Assembly: GCF_002105195.1 (NCBI RefSeq)
Contig: NZ_MUHU01000010.1
Location: forward strand, 186,001-250,000
Length of the DNA: 64,000 nucleotides
Reading direction: 5' to 3'
Origin: Derxia lacustris
Lineage (GTDB): Bacteria; Pseudomonadota; Gammaproteobacteria; Burkholderiales; Burkholderiaceae_E
Position numbers and translations under genes: made by a program. How positions within the stretch are numbered: the stretch's first letter is position 1; every line of letters begins with the position of its first letter. This document shows positions 30,701-40,324 of this stretch, one piece after another. The notes under the pieces were generated by a model that did not search any database, was not told the origin of the DNA, and saw nothing but the letters and a program-made list of their open reading frames with translations.

Positions 30701-32134
30701 ATGCACAACCACACCCGCACGCCCATTTCCACCGCGCCCGGCGACCGCACCCTCGCCTTCCTGCGCGACAGCGCCGAGTTCTCGGACGTGACGCCGGTGC
30801 CGCATGTGGCCGGCCGGCTGGTGCGCGTGTCGGGCCTGGTGATGGAAGCCATCGGCCTCAAGCTGCCGCTCGGCAGCATGGTGAAAGTCAGCCAGGGCGG
30901 CGGCCAGACGGTCGAGGCCGAGGTGGTCGGCTTTGCCGGCGAAAAGGTCTTCCTCATGCCCTACACCGAGCCGGCCGGCCTGATGCCCGGCGCGCGGGTG
31001 GAAGCGGCCTACGACCCGCTGCCGCCGCCGCGCTACGGCGAGGCCAGCCATCCGTGGCGCCGCGCCGAGGACCGCACCCGCACCCTGCCGGTCGGCTGGG
31101 AGCTGCTCGGTCGGGTGCTCGATGCCAACGGTCGCGCGCTCGACCGCAAGCCCGAGCCCGATTGCCGCGAACGCCGCCCGCTGCGCGCCCGGCCGATGAA
31201 TCCCATCGACCGCGCGCCGGTGGAAGCCGTGCTCGACGTGGGCGTGCGCGCGCTGAACGGGCTGCTCACCATCGGCAAGGGTCAGCGCATCGGCCTGTTC
31301 GCCGGCTCGGGCGTGGGCAAGAGCGTGCTGCTGGGGATGATGGCGCGCTACACCGAGGCCGAGGTGATCGTGGTCGGGCTCATTGGCGAGCGCGGCCGCG
31401 AAGTGAAGGAATTCATCGAGCACATCCTGGGCGAGGAAGGCTTGCGCAAGGCGGTGGTGGTGGCGGCGCCGGCCGATGTGCCGCCGCTGCTGCGGCTGCA
31501 GGGCGCGGCCTATGCCACGACCATCGCCGAGTACTTCCGCGATCAGGGCAAGCAGGTGCTGCTGATGATGGATTCGCTGACGCGCTATGCGATGGCCCAG
31601 CGCGAGATCGCGCTGGCCATCGGCGAGCCGCCGGCCACCAAGGGCTATCCGCCGAGCGTGTTTGCCAAGCTGCCGGCACTGGTCGAGCGCGCCGGCAATG
31701 GCGAGGACGGCGGCGGCAGCATCACCGCCTTCTACACGGTGCTGAGCGAGGGCGACGACCAGCAGGACCCGATCGCCGACAACGCGCGCGCCATCCTCGA
31801 CGGCCATGTGGTGCTGTCGCGCCAGCTGGCCGAGCAGGGCCATTACCCGGCCATCGACATCGAGCAGTCGATCAGCCGCGTGATGCAGCAATGCGTCTCG
31901 CCCGAGCATGCGAAGGCGGCGCTGGAGCTGAAGAAGGCGATCTCGCTCTACCAGCGCAACCGCGATCTGCTGGCGGTCGGCGCCTATGTGCCGGGCAGCG
32001 ACGCGGGCATCGATTCGGCGATTGCAAACTGGCCGCTTATCGAGGCTTTCCTGCGCCAGGACCTGGGCGAATGTGCCCGCTATGGCGACACCACCGGCCA
32101 TCTCGGCGCGATCGTGTCCCGCTTCAGGAGGTAA
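30701..32134 (+). CDS. fliI: Flagellar export ATPase FliI
   Basis: FliI is the hexameric ATPase of the flagellar type III export apparatus. The 477-residue protein has the Walker A motif AGSGVGKSV with Lys207, the preceding [13 protein letters not shown], the export-ATPase signature [16 protein letters not shown], Walker [18 protein letters not shown], and C-terminal [14 protein letters not shown]. The first ATG of the frame is at 30701, eight bases downstream of fliH; an N-terminal region typical of FliI follows it. fliJ begins six bases downstream. Confidence 0.98.
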   Translation: MHNHTRTPISTAPGDRTLAFLRDSAEFSDVTPVPHVAGRLVRVSGLVMEAIGLKLPLGSMVKVSQGGGQTVEAEVVGFAGEKVFLMPYTEPAGLMPGARVEAAYDPLPPPRYGEASHPWRRAEDRTRTLPVGWELLGRVLDANGRALDRKPEPDCRERRPLRARPMNPIDRAPVEAVLDVGVRALNGLLTIGKGQRIGLFAGSGVGKSVLLGMMARYTEAEVIVVGLIGERGREVKEFIEHILGEEGLRKAVVVAAPADVPPLLRLQGAAYATTIAEYFRDQGKQVLLMMDSLTRYAMAQREIALAIGEPPATKGYPPSVFAKLPALVERAGNGEDGGGSITAFYTVLSEGDDQQDPIADNARAILDGHVVLSRQLAEQGHYPAIDIEQSISRVMQQCVSPEHAKAALELKKAISLYQRNRDLLAVGAYVPGSDAGIDSAIANWPLIEAFLRQDLGECARYGDTTGHLGAIVSRFRR

Positions 32135-32140
32135 GCAGCC

Positions 32141-32629
32141 ATGGCCCAGACGCGCCTGCAAGGCATTCCCAACGCCACCGCGTTCTCGCATCTGATCGAC
32201 CGGGCGGCCGACGAGCGCGATCAGGCCGCGCGCCAGCTCGCCAATGTCTCGCTGCTGCGCGACGACAGCCGCAACAAGCTGGAGATGCTCGACGGCTATC
32301 GGCGCGACTACCTGCAGCGCATGCGCGACGGCATGGAGCGGGTCGACGGTCCGGGCGCGCTGGCCACCTTCGGCGCCTTCGTGGCCAAGCTCGAAGCCGC
32401 GATCAAGCAGCAGACCGAGGACTACGCCTTCCGCGAGCAGGCGGTCGCGCGGGCGCGCGCCATCGTGCTCGAGGCCGAACGCCGACTGCGCTCGCTCGAA
32501 ACCTATGTGGCGCGCAAGGAAGCCGCCGTCGCGCTCAAGGCACAGCGCCAGGAAGCGCGCAACAACGACGAATACGCCCAGCGCATCGCGCTCAACCGCA
32601 TGGCCGCCGCTGCGGCCGACCAGGCATGA
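32141..32629 (+). CDS. fliJ: Flagellar export chaperone FliJ
   Basis: FliJ is the small coiled-coil protein that sits in the FliI ring and escorts chaperones. The 162-residue protein is almost wholly helical and charged, with a basic N-terminus, RAADERDQAARQLANVSLLRDDSRNKLEMLDGYRRDYL and a C-terminal helix that is rich in Ala, Arg and Glu. The ATG has AGGAGGTAA a few bases upstream, the strongest ribosome site in this operon. It overlaps fliK by four bases (ATGA). Confidence 0.93.
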   Translation: MAQTRLQGIPNATAFSHLIDRAADERDQAARQLANVSLLRDDSRNKLEMLDGYRRDYLQRMRDGMERVDGPGALATFGAFVAKLEAAIKQQTEDYAFREQAVARARAIVLEAERRLRSLETYVARKEAAVALKAQRQEARNNDEYAQRIALNRMAAAAADQA

Positions 32630-34149
32630 GCACCAACGAAATCCGCAGCAACGCGGCCGCCAGCCGCAGCGCCGGCACCAGCGGCAACGCCAGCGCCCGC
32701 AGCGCCGGCAAGGACAACGGCGGCAAGGCCTTCGCCCAGCTGATGGTCGATGCCGGCGGTGCGGCGGCCGACACGCCGGTACGCGGCATCGAGCCGAGCG
32801 CGCCCGCCAGCGATGCCGGCTCCCGCCGCGCCGACGGCGTGCGCGCCAGCCCGGCCGACGCCGCCCCCGCCACCGACGCTGCCGACGCGCCCCGGCCCGA
32901 CGCCGCCACCGCGCCGGACGCCGAGCACCCGGCCAGCGCCCCGACCACGCCCGCCACCGGCGCCCCGACCGATGCCCGCGCGCGCCCGAGCGCGCGCCCG
33001 TCCAATGCCGACGCCAGCGCCGCCAGACCGGCCGCTGGCGCAAGCGATGCCGGCCATGGCCGCGCCGCCGCCGACCCGGTCGCCACTGCCACCGCTGGCG
33101 CCGCTAGCGCAACCGAGAACAACCGCAGCGCCAGCGCCGCCGGTCCCGATGCCAACCTCATCGCCCAACTGATGGCGCTGAACGCCGCCCGGCCCGGCCT
33201 GCCCGCAGCTGACGCCAGCAGCGTCGCAGCGCCCGTCGCCAGCCGGCCTGGCGGCACCGCAACGCTCGTCGCCGCCGACACCGGCGTCAGCACGCTCGAC
33301 AAGTTCGGGCTCGCCGGCGCCGGTCTGCTGCCAGCGAGCCGTGCCGGCCTCGGCACCGCAGCCTCTGCTGCTGCTGTCGCCGCCGACAGCCGCGCGCCGG
33401 CCGGCAGCAATGCCACCGCCACGCTCGCCGGCGCCACCGGCCTCGATCCGGCGCGCGCCGCCGCGACCGGCGCCGCCAGCGCCGCCCCGGCCACCGGCAG
33501 CCCCGCCACCGCCACTGCCGCAAGCGATCCGGCCCAGCTGCTCGCCGAACTCGCGCGTGGCGCCGGCGCGCCCGCCGGCGAGCCGAATGCCGCGCCGCGC
33601 TTCGACGCCGCCCTCGCCGCTGCCGCCGGCCTCGCGCCGAGCGCCGTCGTGCGCACCGACACGCCGGGCGCCGTGGCCCAGGCCGATCTGGCCGCGCCGG
33701 TCGGCAGCGATGCCTGGGGCGAGCAGCTCGCCGATCAGGTCACGCGCTGGACGCTCGACGGCATCGACGTGGCCGAACTCACGCTGCATCCCAAGGATCT
33801 CGGCCCGATCCATGTCGAGATCGCGCTGGCCGACGGCAAGGCCGCCGTGCATTTCGCCGCCGAGCAGGCCGAGACCCGCGCCGCCATCGACCAGCAGATG
33901 TTCCGGCTCGGCGACAGCCTGGCCCAGTCCGGCATCGCGCTGCAAAGCGGCACCAGCGGCTTCGAATCCCAGGGTCAGGCCTTCGGTTTCATGCGCGAGC
34001 AGGCGCGCGACGGCAGCGGCGGCCAGCGCGGTAGCGGCACTGGCGGCGGCAGCGGCGCGCGCGACGACGGCACGGCGGCCGACGGCGCGGCCCCGGTCGT
34101 CCGCCCCGCCGCCGGCGCCAACCGTCGCGCACTCGACCTGTTCGCCTGA
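32626..34149 (+). CDS. fliK: Flagellar hook-length control protein FliK
   Basis: FliK measures hook length and triggers the export specificity switch. The 507-residue protein is strongly Ala/Pro/Thr-rich and low complexity from about 30 to 340, as expected of the disordered ruler. The conserved hook-length domain lies near 360-450 (WGEQLADQVTRWTLDGIDVAELTLHPKDLGPIHVEIALADGKAAVHF). The tail is Gly/Ser-rich. The start at 32626 overlaps the fliJ stop; the longer open frame to 31054 is read-through of fliI sequence in another frame. It closes the fliFGHIJK operon, with no hairpin recognised downstream. Confidence 0.93.
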   Translation: MSTNEIRSNAAASRSAGTSGNASARSAGKDNGGKAFAQLMVDAGGAAADTPVRGIEPSAPASDAGSRRADGVRASPADAAPATDAADAPRPDAATAPDAEHPASAPTTPATGAPTDARARPSARPSNADASAARPAAGASDAGHGRAAADPVATATAGAASATENNRSASAAGPDANLIAQLMALNAARPGLPAADASSVAAPVASRPGGTATLVAADTGVSTLDKFGLAGAGLLPASRAGLGTAASAAAVAADSRAPAGSNATATLAGATGLDPARAAATGAASAAPATGSPATATAASDPAQLLAELARGAGAPAGEPNAAPRFDAALAAAAGLAPSAVVRTDTPGAVAQADLAAPVGSDAWGEQLADQVTRWTLDGIDVAELTLHPKDLGPIHVEIALADGKAAVHFAAEQAETRAAIDQQMFRLGDSLAQSGIALQSGTSGFESQGQAFGFMREQARDGSGGQRGSGTGGGSGARDDGTAADGAAPVVRPAAGANRRALDLFA

Positions 34150-34274
34150 GCCACGCCTGACCGGCGCCGGACTGCGCGCACAAGGACAAGCCCGCCCGCC
34201 GGCACGGCCAGCGAGGCAGCGCCGGGATAATCCGCCCGCCGCTTCCTCCTCCCTGCCCCGTCCAAGGCCGCCGC

Positions 34275-35780
34275 GTGCTCCTCGTCTTCCCGCTCGAAAC
34301 CAAGCCCGACTGGCGCCGTCCGCCGCTGGTCACGCTGCTGCTCATCCTCGTGAACTGCCTGGTGTGGTTCGGTCCGCAACGCGCCGACCAGCGCGCGCTC
34401 GACCGGGCCGGCGCCTATTACGCGCAATCCGGCCTCGCCGCCATCGAGCTACCGCACTACCTCGGCTGGCTCGAACGGCAGAACGATGCCGACCATCGCG
34501 GCGTCGCGCAGCAGCTGCGTCATGCCGACCCGGCCGATCCCGACGACGCCGGCCTGCTGCTGACGCGGCTGGAAATGGAAAGCCGCTTTCGCGCCGAACT
34601 CGATGCCGGCCGCCTCCTGCGCAGCGACGATCCCGATCACGCGCGCTGGCGCGAGCTGCGCCAGCGCCTGGTCGAGCTGCGCGGCAATGAATTCACCCGG
34701 CGCTGGTCGCAGCGCCCGGCCGAATGGCGGCTCGACACGCTGTTGAGCGCGACCTTTCTGCACGGCTCGACCATGCATCTGGTCGGCAACATGATTTTCC
34801 TGTTCGCCTTCGGCTACACGCTGGAGATGGCGCTCGGCGGCCCGCTGCTACTGCTCTGCTATCTGCTCGCCGGCATGGGCGGCGAGCTGGGCGATCTGCT
34901 GGCGCGCTGGGGCTCGATCGTGCCGGGCCTGGGCGCCTCGGGCGCGGTGTCGGGGCTGATGGCGATGTATGTCGTGCTCTACGGCCGGCGCCGCATCCGC
35001 TTCTTCTTCCACCTGCTGTTCTATTTCTCGGTCACGCGCGCGCCGGCCATCGTGCTGCTGCCGCTGTGGATGGGCTTCGAGCTGTATGCGCATTTCGCCG
35101 AGGCCGGCAGCGGCATCGCCAACATGGCGCACTTTGGCGGGCTGGCCAGCGGCGCGCTGCTGATGGCCGGATTGCGCCGGCTGCGCCCGACGGTGCAGGC
35201 GCCGCTGCGGCCCGAGGCGGTGCCCGACCCGTTCGAGCTGCGCCGCGCCGAGGCGCACCGGCTGCTGGAGGCGGCGCGCTATGACGATGCCCGCAAGCTC
35301 TGGGGCGAGCTGTCGGCCGAGCGGCCGCGCGATGCGGCGGCGGTGCTGGCCTTTCACAACCTGGCGCGGCTGCGGCCCGACACGCCCGACTTCCATCTGG
35401 CGGCGCTGCGGCTGTTCGGCCTGCCCGACAACGCGGTCACGCCGGCCCAGCTGTGCCGTGCGGTCGACGACTATCTGCAGCTGGCCCGGCCGCGCCCGCT
35501 GCTCAAGCCCGAGGCGGCCGCGCGACTGGCGCTGCGGCTGGCCCGGCTCGGCGAGACCGGCCCGGCGCGCGGCCTGCTCGATCTGGCGGCGCGGCTCGGC
35601 GCCGGCAGTCCGCCGCCGGCCAGCGATGCGCCGGCGCGGCTCGCCATCGTGAGCGCGCTGCTGCGCAGCGGCCGGCCGGCCGAGGCGCGCGAGGCCGCCG
35701 CCGCGCTCGCCGAGCGCCATCCGGCAAGCCAGGAAAACCGGCTCGCGCTCGATCTGCTCAAGGGCGCCGGACTGGCCTGA
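34275..35780 (+). CDS. Rhomboid family intramembrane protease with C-terminal helical-repeat extension
   Basis: A 501-residue protein. A first membrane helix (PLVTLLLILVNCLVWF, about 16-33) is followed by a roughly 110-residue loop and the rhomboid core. HLVGNMIFLFAFG supplies the L1/TM2 His and Asn, GLGASGAVSG carries catalytic Ser222, and NMAHFGGLASG carries His286, so the Ser-His dyad is intact. From about 310 to the end it is soluble, helical and TPR-like (AHRLLEAARYDDARKLWGELSAERPRDAAAVLAFHNLARL). The start is GTG at 34275; no ATG fits. It begins 125 bases after fliK on the same strand and ends 10 bases from a convergent membrane protein with a similar tail. Substrates unknown. Confidence 0.88.
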   Translation: MLLVFPLETKPDWRRPPLVTLLLILVNCLVWFGPQRADQRALDRAGAYYAQSGLAAIELPHYLGWLERQNDADHRGVAQQLRHADPADPDDAGLLLTRLEMESRFRAELDAGRLLRSDDPDHARWRELRQRLVELRGNEFTRRWSQRPAEWRLDTLLSATFLHGSTMHLVGNMIFLFAFGYTLEMALGGPLLLLCYLLAGMGGELGDLLARWGSIVPGLGASGAVSGLMAMYVVLYGRRRIRFFFHLLFYFSVTRAPAIVLLPLWMGFELYAHFAEAGSGIANMAHFGGLASGALLMAGLRRLRPTVQAPLRPEAVPDPFELRRAEAHRLLEAARYDDARKLWGELSAERPRDAAAVLAFHNLARLRPDTPDFHLAALRLFGLPDNAVTPAQLCRAVDDYLQLARPRPLLKPEAAARLALRLARLGETGPARGLLDLAARLGAGSPPPASDAPARLAIVSALLRSGRPAEAREAAAALAERHPASQENRLALDLLKGAGLA

Positions 35781-35790
35781 GCGCGCCGGC

Positions 35791-37092
35791 TCAGCGCCCG
35801 GGCGCGGCGTCCAGGCTGTCGAGCAGGATGCGCGCCTCGACCGCCGCCGGCGCCTGCCCATGCCGGTTGAGCAGCGTGAGCAGGATGGCGCGTGCGGTGG
35901 CGGTATCGCGGTAATGCGTGGCCAGCAGCCGCGCCGTGAACAGATAGACCGCCGGCACCTGCTCATGACCGCGATGCCGCTTGTCGAAGCCGCGCAGCAG
36001 CGCCAGCGCCAGCTCGGGCTGCTGGCGCCGCAGCGCGGCCTGGGCCAGCGGCAGCTCATGCGCGGGGTTGTCGGGCCGCCATTCCGAATCGAGCCCGCGC
36101 AGCTCGGTCAGCAGCTTCAGCGCCTCGCCGGTCATGCCCTTGTCGAGCAGCAGCGCGAGCTGGCGCCGGCCGTGGGCCAGCGCGCGTTCATGCTCGCCGG
36201 CCAGCATCAGCACGCGGTGATAGCGCTCATGCGCGGCCGGGCTGTCGGGATTGCGCTGCTGGTCGTCATAGCCCTCGGCCAGGGCGGCGGCGATGTCGCC
36301 GTCGGCGATCAGCTCGGCGATGCGCGCCGCCGGGCCGTCCTCGCGCTGGCCCAGGCCCGAGCGCGCATCGGGCTCGAAGCCGAGCGGCTCGTGGTACTGG
36401 AACATGGCATAGGCCATCAGATAGGCCATCGCATGTGCGAAATAGGCGATGACGAACAGCAGCACCGGCAGCAGCAGCCGCACGCCCACATGCGGCAGCA
36501 CCAGTGCCGCCGCCACGCCGGTGCCCGCGCTCAGCAGCCACAAGAACAGCACCAGCGCGAGGTAAGGCTTGCCCATGGCATGCATCACCTCCCACCAGCG
36601 CGCCGGATTGATCGCCGAGACGAAGCTCTGGTCGCGCACCAGCAGCACCAGCTGGGCCGGCCAGGCCACGATGAGCAGCAGCTGGGCCACCAGCGCCAGC
36701 GCCGGGCTGGCGGCGGCAAACACGCCGGCCACCATGCCGGTCACCATCTGCACGCCGAACATGCGCCAGGGCAGCGAGCGCAGCGCGCTGTCGATCGGAT
36801 CGGCGGCGTCGGTCTCGGGATCGAACAGGCCGCGCGCGCCGGCATCCATCACCCGGAAGGCCGAGCCGCCGACCAGCCAGACGAAGATCAGCATCAGCGC
36901 CAGCCCGCTCACCAGCAGAAAAGGCATCTGGCTCATCGCGGTGGCCGGGTTGAACACCCCCGACAGCACCGCGCCGGCCACGGTGACCAGCGCGTAAAGC
37001 ATGAGATGGGTCGGCCGCAGCGGCGCGGTGAAGCAGCTGGGCAGCCGCTCCCAGAACGGCGTGACGGCGGCGGGGCGGGAATTGGTGGGCAT
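35791..37092 (-). CDS. Multi-spanning membrane protein with C-terminal TPR-like domain, unknown function
   Basis: A 433-residue protein I do not recognise. The first ~235 residues contain about six hydrophobic segments (for example LMLYALVTVAGAVLSGVF, LLVSGLALMLIFVWLVGG, ALVAQLLLIVAWPAQLVLLV, ALVLFLWLLSAGTGVAAALVL, LLPVLLFVIAYFAHAMAYLM). The last ~190 are soluble and look like degenerate helical repeats (PAAHERYHRVLMLAGEHERALAHGRRQLALLLDKG; HELPLAQAALRRQQPELALALLRGF). The ATG is at 37092. It follows the chemoreceptor gene on the same strand by 72 bases, so they may be cotranscribed. Its tail faces the rhomboid gene 10 bases away. No catalytic motif seen. Confidence 0.85.
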   Translation of the reverse strand: MPTNSRPAAVTPFWERLPSCFTAPLRPTHLMLYALVTVAGAVLSGVFNPATAMSQMPFLLVSGLALMLIFVWLVGGSAFRVMDAGARGLFDPETDAADPIDSALRSLPWRMFGVQMVTGMVAGVFAAASPALALVAQLLLIVAWPAQLVLLVRDQSFVSAINPARWWEVMHAMGKPYLALVLFLWLLSAGTGVAAALVLPHVGVRLLLPVLLFVIAYFAHAMAYLMAYAMFQYHEPLGFEPDARSGLGQREDGPAARIAELIADGDIAAALAEGYDDQQRNPDSPAAHERYHRVLMLAGEHERALAHGRRQLALLLDKGMTGEALKLLTELRGLDSEWRPDNPAHELPLAQAALRRQQPELALALLRGFDKRHRGHEQVPAVYLFTARLLATHYRDTATARAILLTLLNRHGQAPAAVEARILLDSLDAAPGR

Positions 37093-37164
37093 CGCACTCC
37101 TCTGGCCGCAGGGTCGCGGCGCTGAGCGCAGATGCTGACAGGCGCCGCCGGCGCGCCGGTCGGG

Positions 37165-39408
37165 TCAGGCGACGAGCGTCTTGTACACGCCACAGCCGAT
37201 GGCGAGCCCGTCGCGCAACGGCAGCACATACGAGGTCTTGGGCGCCTTCACGCCGGTGGACGGATTGACGATCTCGTAATCGACCCAGCCGCCGCCGTGC
37301 TCGGCGCAGCGCGCGATGTCGCGCGCCACCTGCTCGCCGTCCATGTTGGGAATGTCGAGCACCGACACGCCGACCTTCTCGGGCTGGCCGCCGCAGGCCA
37401 GATAGCGGCCGAGCGGATCGAGCACGAAGATGTACATGTCGCGGTCGCGCCATTCGCTGCCGGCCTCGCTGATCTGCGCGAAGCAGCCGTTGCCGTTGCG
37501 GGTCCACAGCGCATGGGCGCGCTCGACCAGCGCCTGGGCCTCGTCGGCCGTGCCCTGGCGCAGCCGGAATGCGGCCACCGCCTCGGCCAGCTTGCCGGCG
37601 CGCTCGCCGAGTCCGGCCGACGCCTGGTTGGCCTCGACCACCATGCTGGCGTTCTGGCGCGTGATGTCGTCGAGCCCGCCGAGCGCCTCGCTCACGCCGC
37701 TGAGTTCGGCGCGCTGCTCGGCGGTGGCGCGGTTGATGGTCTCGATGTTCTCGGCCACGCGGCGCACGCCGTCCACGATGGAATCGAGCTGGCGATGCAC
37801 CTCGCTCACCTGGGCCACGCCGGCGTCCACGCGCTTCACCGAGTCCTCGATCAGACCCTTGATCTCGCGCGCCGCGCTGGCGCTGCGCTGGGCCAGGGTG
37901 CGCACTTCGCTGGCCACCACGGCAAAGCCGCGGCCCTGCTCGCCGGCACGCGCCGCCTCGACCGCCGCATTGAGCGCGAGGATGTTGGTCTGGAACGCGA
38001 TGCCGTCGATCACGCCGATGATGTCGCGCACCTGGCGCGCGCTGGTCTGGATGCCGTCGATGGTGGTGACCACCTCGCGCATCGCGCTGCCGCCGTGCTC
38101 GGCCACGCCGCGCACCTCGGCCGCGAGCCGGTCGACCGCCTCGGCGCTGTCGGCATTGGCGCGCACCGTGCCGCTCATCTGCTCGACGCTGGCAGTGGTG
38201 CGATGCACGCTGCCGGCCTGCTGCTCGGTGCGTTCCGACAGCCGCTGCGTGCCCTCGGCCAGGGTGAAGCCCGACTGCGCAACCATCACCGCATTGCTGC
38301 GAATGTCGGCCACCAGCGCCGACAGGCGCGCATTCATGTGCTCGACGCTGGCGCCGATCTGGGCGAATTCATCCTTGCCGGCCACCTTGACCTGATGCGC
38401 GAGATCGCCGCGCGCGGTCGCGTCGACCGCCTGCTGCACTTCGCGCAGCGAGCCGATCACGCTGGCGCGGAAGGCGGTCAGCAGCCACATCAGACCCAGA
38501 TTGACGACGACGGCCACGCCGATGGCGCCGCGCTCGGTGGCCAGCGCACTGGCGCAGCGCTCGGCCAGCAGCACATCGAGCCGGGCGACGATGGCATCGA
38601 CTGCCGCGCGCTCCGACTGCTCGGCCCGGCGCGCCGCGGTCTCGAAGGCGATGCGCTCGCCGCCGAGGCTGGCGATCAGCACGCGCGAGGTCTCGATCGC
38701 CTCGGCCAGATGCGCCGGCGACTGTTCGCCGCTGCGCAGCAGCGCCTGGGTCGAGCGCTCGATCAGGTCGAGCGCGCGCTCGAGCCGGTCGGCGCGCAGC
38801 CTGAGTTCGATGCCGCCGGCCAGCGTCGGATTGCGCGCCGCCGCGATGGTGTCGGACAGCGCCCAGGCCCAGTCGCCCGCATGCAGGATCGACAGCTCCA
38901 TCAGGAAATAGCTCGGCGCGGCCGGATCGAGCACCAGGCTGGAGCGCTCGCCGATCAGCTGGAGCACGTTCTGCAAGGCGCCGAGCGCCGTGCCGGCATT
39001 GCGCAGCGCATTGCCGCTGCCGAGCAGCGCGCGCAGCTGGGTCTCGGCGACCGACCATTCGGTCGGCGTCAGCTCGATGCGGCCGGCCGCGACGGTGGTC
39101 GACATGGCCGCGAGGCCGCTGTCGAGCCGGTCGGCCGCAGCCTGGCGCGCGGCCGCGTCCTGGGCGGTCTCGGCGCCACGCAGGTCATAGACCGCGCGGC
39201 GCAGGCCGAACACCTGCTGGGCCAGGCTCAGGCCGGCATGCTCGGCCGCCGCCACCTCGTAATCGGCATCGATGTGGGCCACCAGCCGGCTCGTCAGCAG
39301 CAAGGTCGGCAGCAGCCACAGCAGTCCCAGCGCCACCAGCTTCACCTGTAGCGACAGCTGGCGCATCAGGCCGACGGCGGGCGCCAGCACAGCTTGCAAG
39401 ACATTCAT
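37165..39408 (-). CDS. Methyl-accepting chemotaxis protein with C-terminal Cache-like domain
   Basis: A 747-residue chemoreceptor. One membrane helix lies near 20-43, a periplasmic helical region extends to about 290, and a second helix near 293-315 leads to HAMP. The signalling hairpin has the conserved tip [45 protein letters not shown] near 460-500. After it, residues about 620-747 form a separate cytoplasmic domain ([56 protein letters not shown]) that resembles single-Cache sensors. There is no obvious CheR-binding pentapeptide at the C-terminus. The ATG at 39408 is preferred over frames to 39633. It is divergent from fliL. Confidence 0.92.
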   Translation of the reverse strand: MNVLQAVLAPAVGLMRQLSLQVKLVALGLLWLLPTLLLTSRLVAHIDADYEVAAAEHAGLSLAQQVFGLRRAVYDLRGAETAQDAAARQAAADRLDSGLAAMSTTVAAGRIELTPTEWSVAETQLRALLGSGNALRNAGTALGALQNVLQLIGERSSLVLDPAAPSYFLMELSILHAGDWAWALSDTIAAARNPTLAGGIELRLRADRLERALDLIERSTQALLRSGEQSPAHLAEAIETSRVLIASLGGERIAFETAARRAEQSERAAVDAIVARLDVLLAERCASALATERGAIGVAVVVNLGLMWLLTAFRASVIGSLREVQQAVDATARGDLAHQVKVAGKDEFAQIGASVEHMNARLSALVADIRSNAVMVAQSGFTLAEGTQRLSERTEQQAGSVHRTTASVEQMSGTVRANADSAEAVDRLAAEVRGVAEHGGSAMREVVTTIDGIQTSARQVRDIIGVIDGIAFQTNILALNAAVEAARAGEQGRGFAVVASEVRTLAQRSASAAREIKGLIEDSVKRVDAGVAQVSEVHRQLDSIVDGVRRVAENIETINRATAEQRAELSGVSEALGGLDDITRQNASMVVEANQASAGLGERAGKLAEAVAAFRLRQGTADEAQALVERAHALWTRNGNGCFAQISEAGSEWRDRDMYIFVLDPLGRYLACGGQPEKVGVSVLDIPNMDGEQVARDIARCAEHGGGWVDYEIVNPSTGVKAPKTSYVLPLRDGLAIGCGVYKTLVA

Positions 39409-39691
39409 CTCCAGACCTCTCTCCGGCTCATCGTTCTTGTCGCTGCCCGGGCGCGCCCGCAGGGAGCGGCCGTGGGCAGAGTCGGCGGAGCTTAGGCGGC
39501 CGGGCGCGCGCGTCATCGGACGAAATCGGGCGGGAATCGAGGGGTATTCGCGTGACGTGCCGACGCGCGGCCAGCCGTCGCGGCAGACGGAATTAGCGCC
39601 GCAATGCGGCCGCTTCTCGCCCGACCGGCGCACCGGGGGCTCGGGACAATGCCGGCAGAAGATTCATCAGGCCTCCGGAGAACCCAAGACC
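39409..39691. other. Divergent intergenic region between the chemoreceptor and fliL
   Basis: A 283-base GC-rich spacer. It contains a 13-base near-perfect palindrome GCCGCA-A-TGCGGC (39598-39610) and the fliL ribosome site (GGAG, about 39677). I searched by eye for FliA-type and sigma-54 sites on both strands and found none convincing. Confidence 0.4.
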
Positions 39692-40315
39692 ATGGCAGCA
39701 GCAGCACCCACCGCCGACGGCGACGCCCCCAAGAAGTCCAAGAAGATGCTGTTCATCATCGTGGGCGTGGTTCTGCTGCTCGCGGTGGCGGGCGGCGCGG
39801 CCTTCATGCTGCTCGGCAAGAAGCACGACGCCGAAGGCGCGGAAGGTGGCGAAGCCGCCGCCGCCGACGGCCACGCGGCGGGCAAGGAATACAAGAAGAA
39901 GCCGGTCAAGCCGGCGCACGATCCCAAGCATCCGCCGTCGTTCACCGCGCTCGAGGTGTTCACCGTCAACCTCGCCGACCGCGACCGCGACCGCTACCTG
40001 CAGGCCGGCATCACGCTCCAGCTCGACGACGAACATGCGGGCGAGGAGGTCAAGGCCTACATGCCGTCGATCCGCCACGAGGTGCTGCTGCTGCTGTCCT
40101 CGCTCACGGCAGCCGACGTGAGCGATGCCGAGGGCAAGGAAGCCCTCGCGCACCGGCTGCAGAACACGGTCAACAAGGCGCTCGGCTATGCGCCGCCGCC
40201 GCGCAAGAAGCGCAAGGCCAGCGCCCACGGCGAGGCCGCGCCCGAAGACGATCTCGAAGAGGACATCGAGGGGCCGGTGGTCAGCGTGAATTTCACGACC
40301 TTCGTCATCCAGTGA
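39692..40315 (+). CDS. fliL: Flagellar basal body-associated protein FliL
   Basis: FliL is a single-pass inner-membrane protein that binds stators. The 207-residue protein has one membrane helix (MLFIIVGVVLLLAVAGGAAFMLLG, about 19-42), an Ala/Glu/Lys-rich linker (45-75), and the periplasmic stomatin-like domain from FTALEVFTVNLADRDRDRYLQ to VSVNFTTFVIQ. An unusual basic/acidic insert (APPPRKKRKASAHGEAAPEDDLEED) lies before the last strand. The ATG at 39692 gives the correct N-terminus; the open frame to 39272 is antisense to the chemoreceptor. fliM starts nine bases downstream. Confidence 0.95.
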   Translation: MAAAAPTADGDAPKKSKKMLFIIVGVVLLLAVAGGAAFMLLGKKHDAEGAEGGEAAAADGHAAGKEYKKKPVKPAHDPKHPPSFTALEVFTVNLADRDRDRYLQAGITLQLDDEHAGEEVKAYMPSIRHEVLLLLSSLTAADVSDAEGKEALAHRLQNTVNKALGYAPPPRKKRKASAHGEAAPEDDLEEDIEGPVVSVNFTTFVIQ

Positions 40316-40324
40316 GGCCCGGCC

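Noticed and set aside
30632..33043. Long minus-strand frames opposite fliI-fliJ-fliK
   Set aside because: Low-complexity Ala/Arg/Gly translation arises from fliK composition. FliK domain and gene order support the sense frame.
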